Below are positions 51,347 to 60,900 of a stretch of 64,000 bases of DNA, in pieces. Numbering within the stretch: the first letter of the stretch is position 1; each line of letters opens with the position of its first letter. Location: NCBI RefSeq assembly GCF_000166275.1, contig NZ_CM001023.1, positions 2,669,001-2,733,000 of the forward strand, read 5' to 3'. Source of the DNA: Algoriphagus machipongonensis (GTDB lineage Bacteria > Bacteroidota > Bacteroidia > Cytophagales > Cyclobacteriaceae). Both the position numbers and the translations under genes were made by a program. Below the pieces are notes generated by a model that saw nothing but the letters and a program-made list of their open reading frames with translations, searched no databases and was not told the DNA's origin.

Positions 51347-51506
51347 GAGGCTGTCTCAAAAGTCTCAAATTTGTCTGCCTAAGCACTGGAGCGACAAAAG
51401 TCGCGCAAATCGAAGGCCTTTTTGAACGAAATGACCGACATTTCGATTTCGAGACTCTCGTCTCTCAAGTGCTCAATGTGACAAAAACCAATTATGAGAC
51501 AGCCTC
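51347..51506 (-). repeat. 160-nt structured intergenic repeat, copy 2 (inverted relative to copy 1)
   Basis: The reverse complement of this stretch matches 32007-32166 over its whole length. It has perfect 12-base terminal inverted repeats GAGGCTGTCTCA / TGAGACAGCCTC and the same internal hairpins. The pair AGCACT/AGTGCT is fully complementary here and mismatched in copy 1. It sits between two minus-strand genes. No target-site duplication is evident. Confidence 0.85.
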
Positions 51507-51521
51507 TTCATTCCTTATTAT

Positions 51522-54500
51522 TTACTTCTTATCAATGGATATTTTCTGTGGCAGTGTTTCATTTAATTTCTTCAATTCTGAATTTAGAATTTCATCAAGT
51601 TTGGATAGATGGCCTTCCAACTCAGCCGAAAGCTCCTCAAAAACCACATAAGCTGCATCAGTGGGTTTTGCCTGCCCACTTTCTACGCTTCTTTGAAGAG
51701 ATGCCAGTCTGTTGTTTAATTTAATCGGAAAGTTTAATGGATCTTGTCCAGATTGATTTTTAACCTGATAGAGATCCTCTTCAATGACTTTCATTTTACC
51801 CAAAATCTCATCAATTTGAGATTTTACTTTTGAATTGGCTTCAATTTCTCCAGCCTGCTCTCGAATATCCCGAATTAAAATCACTGCCTCATTTGCTGCA
51901 GAAACTTTGTCTCTGATCTGGATTGCCAAATCAAATTGTTCTTGCAGATCTTCTGCTGTCACACCTTCTAAATTGGGGTCCATCTCTAATGTAAAAGAAG
52001 TACTTTCCTCTACACCTGCAGTTTTCAAAGTCACTTGATAATCTCCAATTGGTGCCATGGGACCTCTTTGGGGTCTACCTGACCAGATAATCATTCCATC
52101 AAAAACTGTAGCTCCAGGGTATCTCATATCCCATGTGAAGGTGTTTAAGCCTTTCTCTACACCCGGCACATTTCTTCCTTTCTTATCTTTCTTGCCTGTA
52201 TAGGTATTGATTAGGTTCCCTGCATCATCTTTAATTTCTATTACGACAGAATCAGCCTCCGTAGGCAAATAATACTGAATAGCCGCATTGTATACACCTC
52301 TAATTGGATCTGCTGGTTCGAATAATTTCACTTCATTATTGGAGTTTACTTCCACAGCTTCACGGAGCGGCCCGATATCATCCAATATCCAAAATCCTCT
52401 TCCATGTGATCCTAAGACCACATCATCATTTTTCAAAACCAAATCCCTGATGGGAGTATCAGGCAAATTCAATTGAAGAGATTGCCAATAGTCTCCATCA
52501 TTGAAAGAGACATAGACCCCATGTTCGGTTGCCAAATACAAAAGTCCTGGCTTTTCTAAATCTTCACGAATGGCTCTTGCAAAATGTCCATCTTCAATTC
52601 CATCAATGATTTTAGTCCAAGTTTTTCCAAAATCCTTGGTTTTAAAAACATAAGGCTGCCTATCATCTACTTGGTACCGATTGGCTGCCAAATACAAAGT
52701 ACCAGGAGCAAATTTACCCTCATCAATAATACTCACTCTAGAGAATTTTGGAAGTTCTGGAGGTGTAATATCTTCCCAATTTTGACCTCCGTCCCGGGTG
52801 ATATGTACCATTCCATCATCAGAACCCGCCCAAATGGTATTCACATCATGCATGGAAGGAGCAAGGGCAAATACCGTTGCATAGATTTCAGGACCGTTCA
52901 TATCCATTGTGATTACGCCACCGGTTTTACCCAGTGTCTCTGGATCGGCATAGGTCAAGTCTGGACTTATCTTTTCCCAAGTCTGTCCATCATTGGTGGT
53001 CTTCCAGACATGCTGGGAGGTCGTGTACATAATCGATGGGTCTAATGGAGAGAACATGATAGGAAATGTCCATTGCCATCTTTCTGGAAGGGCAGAAGCA
53101 GGCTCACCAGAAAAGAACCTAGGATATACTTGAATATCTCTGTATTGCCCAGTTTTACGGTTATATCTAGTTAAAAGAGCACCTTGTGAACCTGCATAAA
53201 ATACGTCTGGGTCTGTTGGGCTTTGTGTAATCCAACCACTTTCTCCACCACCCACGGCATAATGGTATCCATGTCCAGGACCTCTGCCCAATTTATGATT
53301 CCAACCTTCAGAAGGCATCGCCAAAGTAGAGTTATCCTGCTGCGCACCTGCCACATGGTAGGGTACATCCGAAGTAGTCATGACATGGTAAAATTGGGAG
53401 GTTGGATAATCTTCTTCCGTCCAGGTTTTTCCTCCATTGATACTGACTACGCCACCACCATCATTAGAGGAAATCATTCGCATAGGGTCATTAGGATCAA
53501 TCCATAAATCATGATTATCCCCATGAGGAACCCTGATTTCTACATCAAATGTCTCTCCACCATCAGTGGATTTCCAAAAGTCAACATTCAATCCATAAAC
53601 AGTATTTTCGTCGATCGGATCAGCATAAATTCTAGAATAGTAAAAAGCTCTCTGTCGGAGCTTCCTTTCATCATTTACTTTCTTCCAGGTTTTTCCAGCA
53701 TCATCTGACCGGAAAACACCACCTTCATTGGCTTCCACAATTGCCCAAACTCGGTTAGGGTTGGCAGGGGAGACCGTCACCCCAATTTTACCTATAGGGC
53801 CTTCAGGCATTCCTGGGTTAGATGTTAAATCAGTCCAGGTATCTCCACCATCAGTGGATTTCCATAACTTAGAATCAGGTCCACCTCCCCACATTTTCCA
53901 AGCTTTTCGGTACACTTGCCAAGTAGAAGCATATAGCACCTCTGGATTAGTCCTATCAATGATCAAATCAGCAGCTCCAGCTTTGTCACTTACATAAAGT
54001 ACCTTTTCCCAATTGTTTCCGCCATCGGTAGAACGAAAGACGCCTCTTTCTTCATTTTCACCATAGGGATGTCCCAAAGCAGCAACATACACGACATCTG
54101 GATTTGTTGGGTGAATTCTAATTCTCGAAATAGCTTGTGTTTCCTTTAACCCTAGATCTCTCCATGTTTCACCTCCATCCGTAGACTTATAAACTCCGTC
54201 TCCTTGGGTGATACTACCTCTTAATTGAGTTTCTCCACCTCCTATGTAAACCACATCTGGATTGGTTTCAGCTACTGCAACCGCACCAATACTGGAGGAG
54301 GTGATTTTCCCATCAGTTACAGGAAACCATTCATTTCCTCCATCGGTAGTCTTCCACAGACCTCCACCAGTTGCTCCAAAATAATATTCATTCTTCCTTC
54401 CGGGACTTCCGGCCGAACCCAAAGATCTCCCACCACGATCAGGACCTATATTTCTCCATTCGTAGCTACTATAAAAAGTTGGGTCAACAGGTGATTTTTG

Positions 54501-54584
54501 TTCTTGAGCATAGGTTTCATGCCCAGTAAATGCAATTCCCAGGCATATAATCAATGCCCGAATCGATCGGTAATTATAATTCAT
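51522..54584 (-). CDS. Secreted BNR/Asp-box (Vps10/sortilin-like) repeat protein, glycosidase-type
   Basis: The 1020-residue protein has a signal peptide (ALIICLGIAFTGHETYAQ). At least ten Asp-box turns of the type S-x-D-G-G-x-T-W can be seen (KTTDGGNEWF, KSTDGGETWRDL, RSTDGGNNWEKV, KSTDGGDTWTDL, RSDDAGKTWKKV, KTTNDGQTWEKI, TRDGGQNWEDI, KTKDFGKTWTKI). They form one or two beta-propellers up to about residue 700, with a beta-sandwich and helical C-terminus after. Bacteroidota proteins of this type are annotated as glycosyl hydrolases or sortilin-like. No catalytic pair is certain, so substrate binding alone is possible. Confidence 0.82.
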   Translation of the reverse strand: MNYNYRSIRALIICLGIAFTGHETYAQEQKSPVDPTFYSSYEWRNIGPDRGGRSLGSAGSPGRKNEYYFGATGGGLWKTTDGGNEWFPVTDGKITSSSIGAVAVAETNPDVVYIGGGETQLRGSITQGDGVYKSTDGGETWRDLGLKETQAISRIRIHPTNPDVVYVAALGHPYGENEERGVFRSTDGGNNWEKVLYVSDKAGAADLIIDRTNPEVLYASTWQVYRKAWKMWGGGPDSKLWKSTDGGDTWTDLTSNPGMPEGPIGKIGVTVSPANPNRVWAIVEANEGGVFRSDDAGKTWKKVNDERKLRQRAFYYSRIYADPIDENTVYGLNVDFWKSTDGGETFDVEIRVPHGDNHDLWIDPNDPMRMISSNDGGGVVSINGGKTWTEEDYPTSQFYHVMTTSDVPYHVAGAQQDNSTLAMPSEGWNHKLGRGPGHGYHYAVGGGESGWITQSPTDPDVFYAGSQGALLTRYNRKTGQYRDIQVYPRFFSGEPASALPERWQWTFPIMFSPLDPSIMYTTSQHVWKTTNDGQTWEKISPDLTYADPETLGKTGGVITMDMNGPEIYATVFALAPSMHDVNTIWAGSDDGMVHITRDGGQNWEDITPPELPKFSRVSIIDEGKFAPGTLYLAANRYQVDDRQPYVFKTKDFGKTWTKIIDGIEDGHFARAIREDLEKPGLLYLATEHGVYVSFNDGDYWQSLQLNLPDTPIRDLVLKNDDVVLGSHGRGFWILDDIGPLREAVEVNSNNEVKLFEPADPIRGVYNAAIQYYLPTEADSVVIEIKDDAGNLINTYTGKKDKKGRNVPGVEKGLNTFTWDMRYPGATVFDGMIIWSGRPQRGPMAPIGDYQVTLKTAGVEESTSFTLEMDPNLEGVTAEDLQEQFDLAIQIRDKVSAANEAVILIRDIREQAGEIEANSKVKSQIDEILGKMKVIEEDLYQVKNQSGQDPLNFPIKLNNRLASLQRSVESGQAKPTDAAYVVFEELSAELEGHLSKLDEILNSELKKLNETLPQKISIDKK

Positions 54585-54904
54585 AAGTTTAGTTGATGGT
54601 TTTATTGATTATAATTTACAAAAAGAAAAGACAGTGTTTAGAAGTCTTTTTTAGACGGTCAGTGAAATCAAGCTTTCACTTTGGTGAAATCTCTCCTCAC
54701 AATCAGATTTTTTAATTTGAAATAAGGTTAAAAGTATTTGGGAGTAAAAAATGACTAAATAATTAATTTCACTTTTATAAATTACCTACTGAAAATCAGT
54801 TAATTATCTCACAAAAAATTTCTAAACATCTAAATTTTAAGGATTTAAACCATTATATTAAGCTAACTTTTAAATCAATTTTTTATCCCTAAATCTATTT
54901 CAAG
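54585..54904. other. Divergent intergenic region
   Basis: This is 320 bases between the BNR gene (minus) and the haem-lipoprotein operon (plus). It must carry both promoters. A hairpin TTTCAC-tttg-GTGAAA lies at 54674-54689, with a further AGTGAAATC copy just before it (54661), which might be an operator. The remainder is AT-rich with no recognised -7 consensus. Confidence 0.4.
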
Positions 54905-56344
54905 ATGTTTTCAAACTATTTTCAAAAGAGGGGGATGGCAGTTATTTGCTTTTTCTCTTCAGCAATTATTTTCAATTCTTGCACATCTTCAACCAATGAA
55001 AGTTCCGATACCGGAAACGAATTAAAAGAGACGGTCAATAACAATTTTCCTGATTTTGGGAAAATGATCAGCCCCGAAGAATTTCAAAGTAAATATCCCG
55101 GAAAAAAAGTGTTTAAACTAAGTCAAGATTATCCATTGACTTTGCCAGATGATTCTGAATTACCCGAATTTCTGAACATTCCATTTGATGAGGATGAACA
55201 CTGGATGGAATACATCAATGCTGTTCGAGACTATTCTTTCGAAGGGATGATTGAGGTTGACTTTGTAGCTCAAAAAAGTAAAGTGAGAAACTGGTACCAT
55301 ATGCCTTGGATGCACTGGGGACCGCAAGGTTCAGAAGGCTTTCATGGACTCGCAAAAGAAGCAGAAATTGGACCTTATCAATTAGGGCCTAATCAAACGG
55401 AAGAACACCAAACCTATGCACTTGGTTTTTACAATGAATTTGCTGGGTATACACTAGCGCAAATGTGGAAAGATGGAGATAATCCAGATCCCTATGCAAC
55501 CCAAGAACCTAATGGTTTTCCTGTAGGCACCGTAATCTTCAAATTACTCTTTACTGACGCTGATGAAAGTGAAGTAGATTATTTAGTCAATCCCATGACT
55601 TGGGACGCTTATATCACTCCCAGTTGGAATAATGGATTGGATACAGGAAGAATTATTAAACCTATGCATCTGATACAGATGGATATCATGGTTAGGGATC
55701 CTAGAGCAGATAAATATGGTACTGGTTGGGTTTTTGGAACCTTCTGTTATAACGGAAAACTCAATGATGGAAAAGAAGGCTCCATGCGAGCAGAAAATTT
55801 GGTTCCCGTAGGAATACAATTTGGAAATGATCCTCAGGATACCACCAATTTCATCAATCCTTATCCAGTGACACGGACAATTATTAATCCGAATCTAAAG
55901 CAGACTAAAATCAACCCAGACTCTACAAAATTACCTCCACAGCATCTTGGTTGGGGAGGAAGATTAGATGGGCCTGTGGATTTAAATACATCTTCTTGTA
56001 TGTCTTGTCATGCAACTGCAGAATTCCCTCAGGTGGCTCCATTAGTTCCAAAAGAGGCATTTATTGGAGATACAAATGCTCTGGGTCAATTAACAAAACT
56101 TACTGACACCCAAGCTGAGGAGTTCAAAAGATATTTTGAAAACCTTAGGTGTGCGACTTCTTATGATGAGACTGCTACCTCCTGTGACTTTTCACTACAA
56201 GTGTCTTTGGCTTTAGGCTATTTCACAGAATGGAAAGATGAGAACGTCGCTGGATATTGGGAAAGTGAATATGATCGAATTCCAATAGAAATGCATCGAG
56301 ATGGAACCTTAAAAGTAGATTCAAATGAACTCCCAAAGCCATGA
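54905..56344 (+). CDS. Haem-c lipoprotein, first gene of the XDH-like operon
   Basis: The 479-residue protein has a lipoprotein-type leader with Cys 26 (IIFNSCTSS). A single haem c motif C365-M-S-C368-H369 lies in the C-terminal third (TSSCMSCHATAEFPQ). The first 350 residues, rich in Trp, Tyr and Pro (RNWYHMPWMHWGPQGSEGFH), are not a standard cytochrome fold and are unrecognised. The stop overlaps the next ATG (ATGA). It could accept electrons in the periplasm. The partner enzyme, however, lacks an export signal, so the connection is open. Confidence 0.75.
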   Translation: MFSNYFQKRGMAVICFFSSAIIFNSCTSSTNESSDTGNELKETVNNNFPDFGKMISPEEFQSKYPGKKVFKLSQDYPLTLPDDSELPEFLNIPFDEDEHWMEYINAVRDYSFEGMIEVDFVAQKSKVRNWYHMPWMHWGPQGSEGFHGLAKEAEIGPYQLGPNQTEEHQTYALGFYNEFAGYTLAQMWKDGDNPDPYATQEPNGFPVGTVIFKLLFTDADESEVDYLVNPMTWDAYITPSWNNGLDTGRIIKPMHLIQMDIMVRDPRADKYGTGWVFGTFCYNGKLNDGKEGSMRAENLVPVGIQFGNDPQDTTNFINPYPVTRTIINPNLKQTKINPDSTKLPPQHLGWGGRLDGPVDLNTSSCMSCHATAEFPQVAPLVPKEAFIGDTNALGQLTKLTDTQAEEFKRYFENLRCATSYDETATSCDFSLQVSLALGYFTEWKDENVAGYWESEYDRIPIEMHRDGTLKVDSNELPKP

Positions 56345-57897
56345 GCCAATACTTATCAGATCAAACGGAAAGACTTCAAAAAAACATCAAGCATATTGTC
56401 GTTTTAATGCTGGAAAATCGCTCTTTTGACAACCTATTGGGTTGGCTTTACTACGATCAAAAGCCTAACAATAATCAAGAATTTGAAGGTTTGAATTATG
56501 GGCTTTGGAATCCACTTAACAATATTGACTCGGATGGGATTCCCTTCATCGAAAAAGTTGGGATTGAGCAAAATGGTGAAAAGAAATACAGTTATGGAAA
56601 GGAAGTTCCCAATCCAGAAAACTTTTGTCTACCATGTCCAGACCCGGGAGAAGGGTTTAAAGATACCAACCACCAGCTTTTCAGCCATTATAATGTAGCT
56701 CAGGAATATCCGCCTGACCCTGTCAACATGGGCTTTGTTCAAAATTATCAGAATGCCATGCTTTATGGGACTTATAGTTTTGGAAGTCAGCCTTCCAACC
56801 CTAGAGATATAATGAAGTGCTATACTCCAGCTCAGACCCCAATTCTTTCTGGTTTGGCCAAAGGATTTGCAGTTTGTGATCATTACCACTGCTCTATACC
56901 TAGTCAGACTTTACCGAATAGAAGTTTTGTTCATGCAGCTACTTCTGGAGGAAATGTAAATAATACTCCCAATGCCGATTGTAGTAGCAAAACGATTTAT
57001 CAGCAAATTCAGGAAGCTATTGATACACAAAATAGGACAGATTTAAGTTGGGGGATTTTTGGAAATAACCTGATGTCAACTTCCGAAAAGAAAAAAGAGG
57101 AAGATAAATTAGGAGAGTTTGGAAAGGATTATTTTTCTCTTACCCGTCTTTGTATGACAGGCTTACATGACCCTAAGTTCGATTCGAATTTTGATTCCTT
57201 GGATAGCTTTTTCCAAAAATGTCAAAAGGGCACAATCCCCAGTTATTCATTTTTAGAACCAACTTATGGAGGAGAAGGTCAAAATGATCAGCATCCACCT
57301 ACAGATATACGCACTGGAGAGAAACTGATAGCTGATGTTTATAATGCTGTCAAAAATTCTAAAGTCTTTGAAAATACCCTACTTATTGTCACTTATGATG
57401 AGCATGGAGGCTGTTACGACCATGTTCCACCACCAGGAGAAGCTGTAAATCCAGATCCTAATAATACGCCTGGTCAAGATGGGTTTCTATTCAATCGCTT
57501 TGGGGTAAGAGTTCCCTGCGTATTGATCAACCCCTACATATCAGAAGGATTGATCGCCAGACCCAGCGGATATGTTCCCTACGATCATACCTCAATCATT
57601 AAAACGGTTCAGGAATGCTTCCAGCTTGATGGAAATCTCACAGAGCGGGATAAAGCAGCACCAAGTCTTTCCGGGGTTTTAACTGAATCAGTTCCAAGAA
57701 CAACTTTTCCTGATCTCACGCCTTTGTCCTGTGACACCAAAGTGGACGTGGATCATGTGAATGACCTTCACCGAGTCATGGCGAAGACCGTGGAGAAACT
57801 TACGGGTACCAAAAAGCCTGATCAAGAAAAAACTTTAACCTACCTACAAAAGAACTTTAATAAACTTTTTATCAAAAAACCCGCAAAGTCATCCTAA
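56341..57897 (+). CDS. Phosphoesterase family protein (phospholipase C/acid phosphatase AcpA type)
   Basis: The 518-residue protein has the family's N-terminal IKHIVVLMLENRSFDNLLGW (metal and nucleophile region), NTLLIVTYDEHGGCYDHVPP (metal Asp, Glu, His) and VPCVLINPYISEGLI. It hydrolyses phosphomono- or phosphodiesters. Unusually for the family no signal peptide or Tat motif is present, so it may be cytoplasmic or its leader is non-canonical. It is translationally coupled to the haem lipoprotein and 29 bases before the XDH-like gene. Confidence 0.87.
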   Translation: MSQYLSDQTERLQKNIKHIVVLMLENRSFDNLLGWLYYDQKPNNNQEFEGLNYGLWNPLNNIDSDGIPFIEKVGIEQNGEKKYSYGKEVPNPENFCLPCPDPGEGFKDTNHQLFSHYNVAQEYPPDPVNMGFVQNYQNAMLYGTYSFGSQPSNPRDIMKCYTPAQTPILSGLAKGFAVCDHYHCSIPSQTLPNRSFVHAATSGGNVNNTPNADCSSKTIYQQIQEAIDTQNRTDLSWGIFGNNLMSTSEKKKEEDKLGEFGKDYFSLTRLCMTGLHDPKFDSNFDSLDSFFQKCQKGTIPSYSFLEPTYGGEGQNDQHPPTDIRTGEKLIADVYNAVKNSKVFENTLLIVTYDEHGGCYDHVPPPGEAVNPDPNNTPGQDGFLFNRFGVRVPCVLINPYISEGLIARPSGYVPYDHTSIIKTVQECFQLDGNLTERDKAAPSLSGVLTESVPRTTFPDLTPLSCDTKVDVDHVNDLHRVMAKTVEKLTGTKKPDQEKTLTYLQKNFNKLFIKKPAKSS

Positions 57898-57926
57898 GAG
57901 ATGAGTTGCTTTTTAAAAAACATACC

Positions 57927-60900
57927 ATGAACAATTCTGTTTCATTTTTCTTAAATGGAGAAGAGGTAACTATTCAAAACCCTTCTCCAAACCTTCTATT
58001 GCTTGATTATTTGCGTTCTGATCAAGTAGGCCTTACCGGAGCCAAAAAAGGCTGTGGTCAAGGCGGCTGCGGAGCTTGCACAGTAATTTTATCCACATGG
58101 AATGAAAAATCTCAAAAAGCTGAACACAAGTCAATAAATTCTTGTCTTCGTCCAGTTTGTGCCCTAGGAGGGATGACCATTACCACAGTAGAAGGTACAG
58201 GAGGCATCAAGAAACCGGAAAATAAACACTTAACTTTTACACCTTCCGCATCTAGAGGAGCAGCTCCTATTAGTTCAATCGTCAAAGCTCCTCCAGCTTG
58301 GAATGAGGCAAAAGCTGCTTTATCCGAATCAATTGAAAAGAGGCATAAGAAGCAAAAGTCCCTTTTAAAATCCAGTTTGAATAGCTCGATGAAGGTCATG
58401 CACCTTACGGAAGAAGAAAATCATGAAATCCAGGAAGGAATTAATCCAGTAGCTCATCGATTAGCAATCAATAATGGAACCCAATGTGGCTATTGTACGG
58501 TAGGTTTTGTCATGAATATGTCTGCTTTTCTAAGCGAAAATCCTTGTCCTACCAAACAACAAATCGAGGATATTTTTGATGGAAATATCTGTCGATGTAC
58601 AGGTTACCGATCTATTTTGACTGGTATGAAAACTTTTGCCTCAGACTGGAGCAAGGAGGATGAAATACATCGAATGAAATGTATAACTGAGGATAAATGT
58701 GATCAGGTAATGGTCCATAATGCCATCAATATTCCATTTCCAAAGGCTGCAAAAATGGCTTTGCCTCCTGTTTCTATCCTAAATACGGAACAAAAATGGC
58801 TAAGTCCAGAAACCTTGGATGAACTGAAAAGTATTTTAAGGAAAAACCCTCCTGAAACTACCCGAATTGTCTTTGGAAACACTTCATTTGGTATTTACGC
58901 AGAGGAATTTCCCTCCTTCAAATTATTTGTTGACATTAAATTAATTCCTGATTTATATGGAATCAGGAAAACTGAAAATGGTCTTGAAGTAGGAGCATCT
59001 ACCACCTATTCAGAATTATTAAATTTCTTGGACAAAGAAATTTCGGAAGAACATCTTTCCCCTACATCCAACTTAGGGATTCTTCAATTTATGTGTCATC
59101 GTACTGCGGGAATGATCGTAAGAAATGCAGCTTCTCTCGCAGGGAACACCATGTTGGTGTTAAAGCACTTAATGACTGGAGCTCCATTCCCTTCAGATTT
59201 ATTTACAGCTTTAGATGGTATTGATGCAGAGATTAAGTTGCTCAGGATTAAATCAGGGAAAATTACTCAAATCAAAATTTCTGATTTGGTCAATCAGTTG
59301 CTGAAGTCGCCGGAAATGGCTTTTGACCTGGTTATTTTAAGTTATTATCTACCTTATGGAGATAAGCACGCTGTAGCTCTTGCACAAAAAGTTGCCATAA
59401 GAGAAGTCAATTCACACTCCATAGTGAACAGTTCCACTAAAATCGAGCTTTGTAATCATCTGGAAATTTCCAATGCTTCTATTGTCTTTGGTGGAATAGC
59501 ACCGGTTGCATGGCATGCCACGAAAACAGAGCAATGGTTAAAAGGAAAAATGATCAGTTTAGAACTTTTGCCCAAATTGACTGAGATCCTCCGTAAGGAA
59601 GTAAAAAAAGAATTGAACTTCTGGGAAAAGCAGGGGAGAATGATTGGTTTACCTTCAGAGGGATTTACTGATGACTACAAAGTCAATCTTGCTATTTCAT
59701 TTATTTATAAAGCCATTATTCGCACACTTGTTGAAAAAGAGAAAAAATCAGTACCAAAAGAAATCCAATCGGCAGGCCAAATCAATTGGGGAAACTGGGG
59801 TTTAAGTAACGGTATACAAAAATATGTAAATCAAAGCTTTAAAGACCCTGTATCTCAACCTTACATCAAGTTAATGGCATTCCATCAAGCGATGGGACAA
59901 GTACATTATACGCATGAAATAGAATTACCACCTATCGGGAAAAATGCTGCGTTTATTCAATCCAGCAAATCCCTAGCAAGCTATTATTTCATACATCCTG
60001 AAAGTAAAAAGCGGATTCAAATTGAAGAGCTTGAGGAGATTTTGACATCAAAATTTAAAGCTTTCTTCAAGCTCATTACCTACAAAGACATTCCAAAAGG
60101 TGGTTTGAATTTTCAGGGAATGGGGGCGGATCAACCCATTTTCGCAGTTGATAATATCCTTTATCCGGGACAGGTCATTGCTATGGTCATTGCCAATACG
60201 GAGCAGGATGCTATTGAAATAGGAGAATATGGATCGAAATACTGTGTAGGATATGATAAAGTTCAATGGGATCCTAAGCAAAAACCTTCTAAAGACCAGA
60301 AGTGGGAGGAACCCATTATTTCAATAGATGACGCAATCAAAATGGGAAGTATTTTTCCTGATTGTCCCAAAACAGCTCCTTTTGTTTCTCATATATGGAA
60401 AATTACTCGTCCAGGAACGGAGCTTTATTGGGCAAATCTAAAAAAAGACCCATTAGACAAAAAACCGAAATATCGGGAAGAAATTATTGATGGGGCCAAA
60501 TGTAATGTCATAGAAAACACTCAAATCTGTGGTGAGCAGGTTCATTTTTACATGGAAACACAATCCTGTGTGGCTTTCCCAGAGGATGACGATATGATTT
60601 TAGTGCATCCTTCCTCCCAAAGTCCCATGGAAATGCACCAAACTGTAGCAAGTTCTTTGGCTTTCGAACAGAACAAGGTCAATGTGTCCATCCGGCAATT
60701 AGGAGGTGGATACGGGGGCAAAACGGAACAAACAAAATTCGTTGTCGGTCCTGTGGTAGTAGCTGCAAATTCCCTTAAGCGTCCTATCAGGTTAGCGATG
60801 AAACGGGAACATGATACTGCGATGATAGGAAAGAGGCATGGCTACTATGGCCAATATCAAATCGCAGTAGATCAGGGCAAATTAAGACCTGAAGACCGAG

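Noticed and set aside
32001..51520. The two inverted repeat copies as ends of one composite transposon
   Set aside because: No transposase lies between or near them, the enclosed genes look like ordinary chromosomal genes, and no target duplication is visible.
53171..54494. Several plus-strand frames opposite the BNR protein
   Set aside because: They are shadows produced by the repeated codons of the Asp-box gene and contain no recognisable domains.
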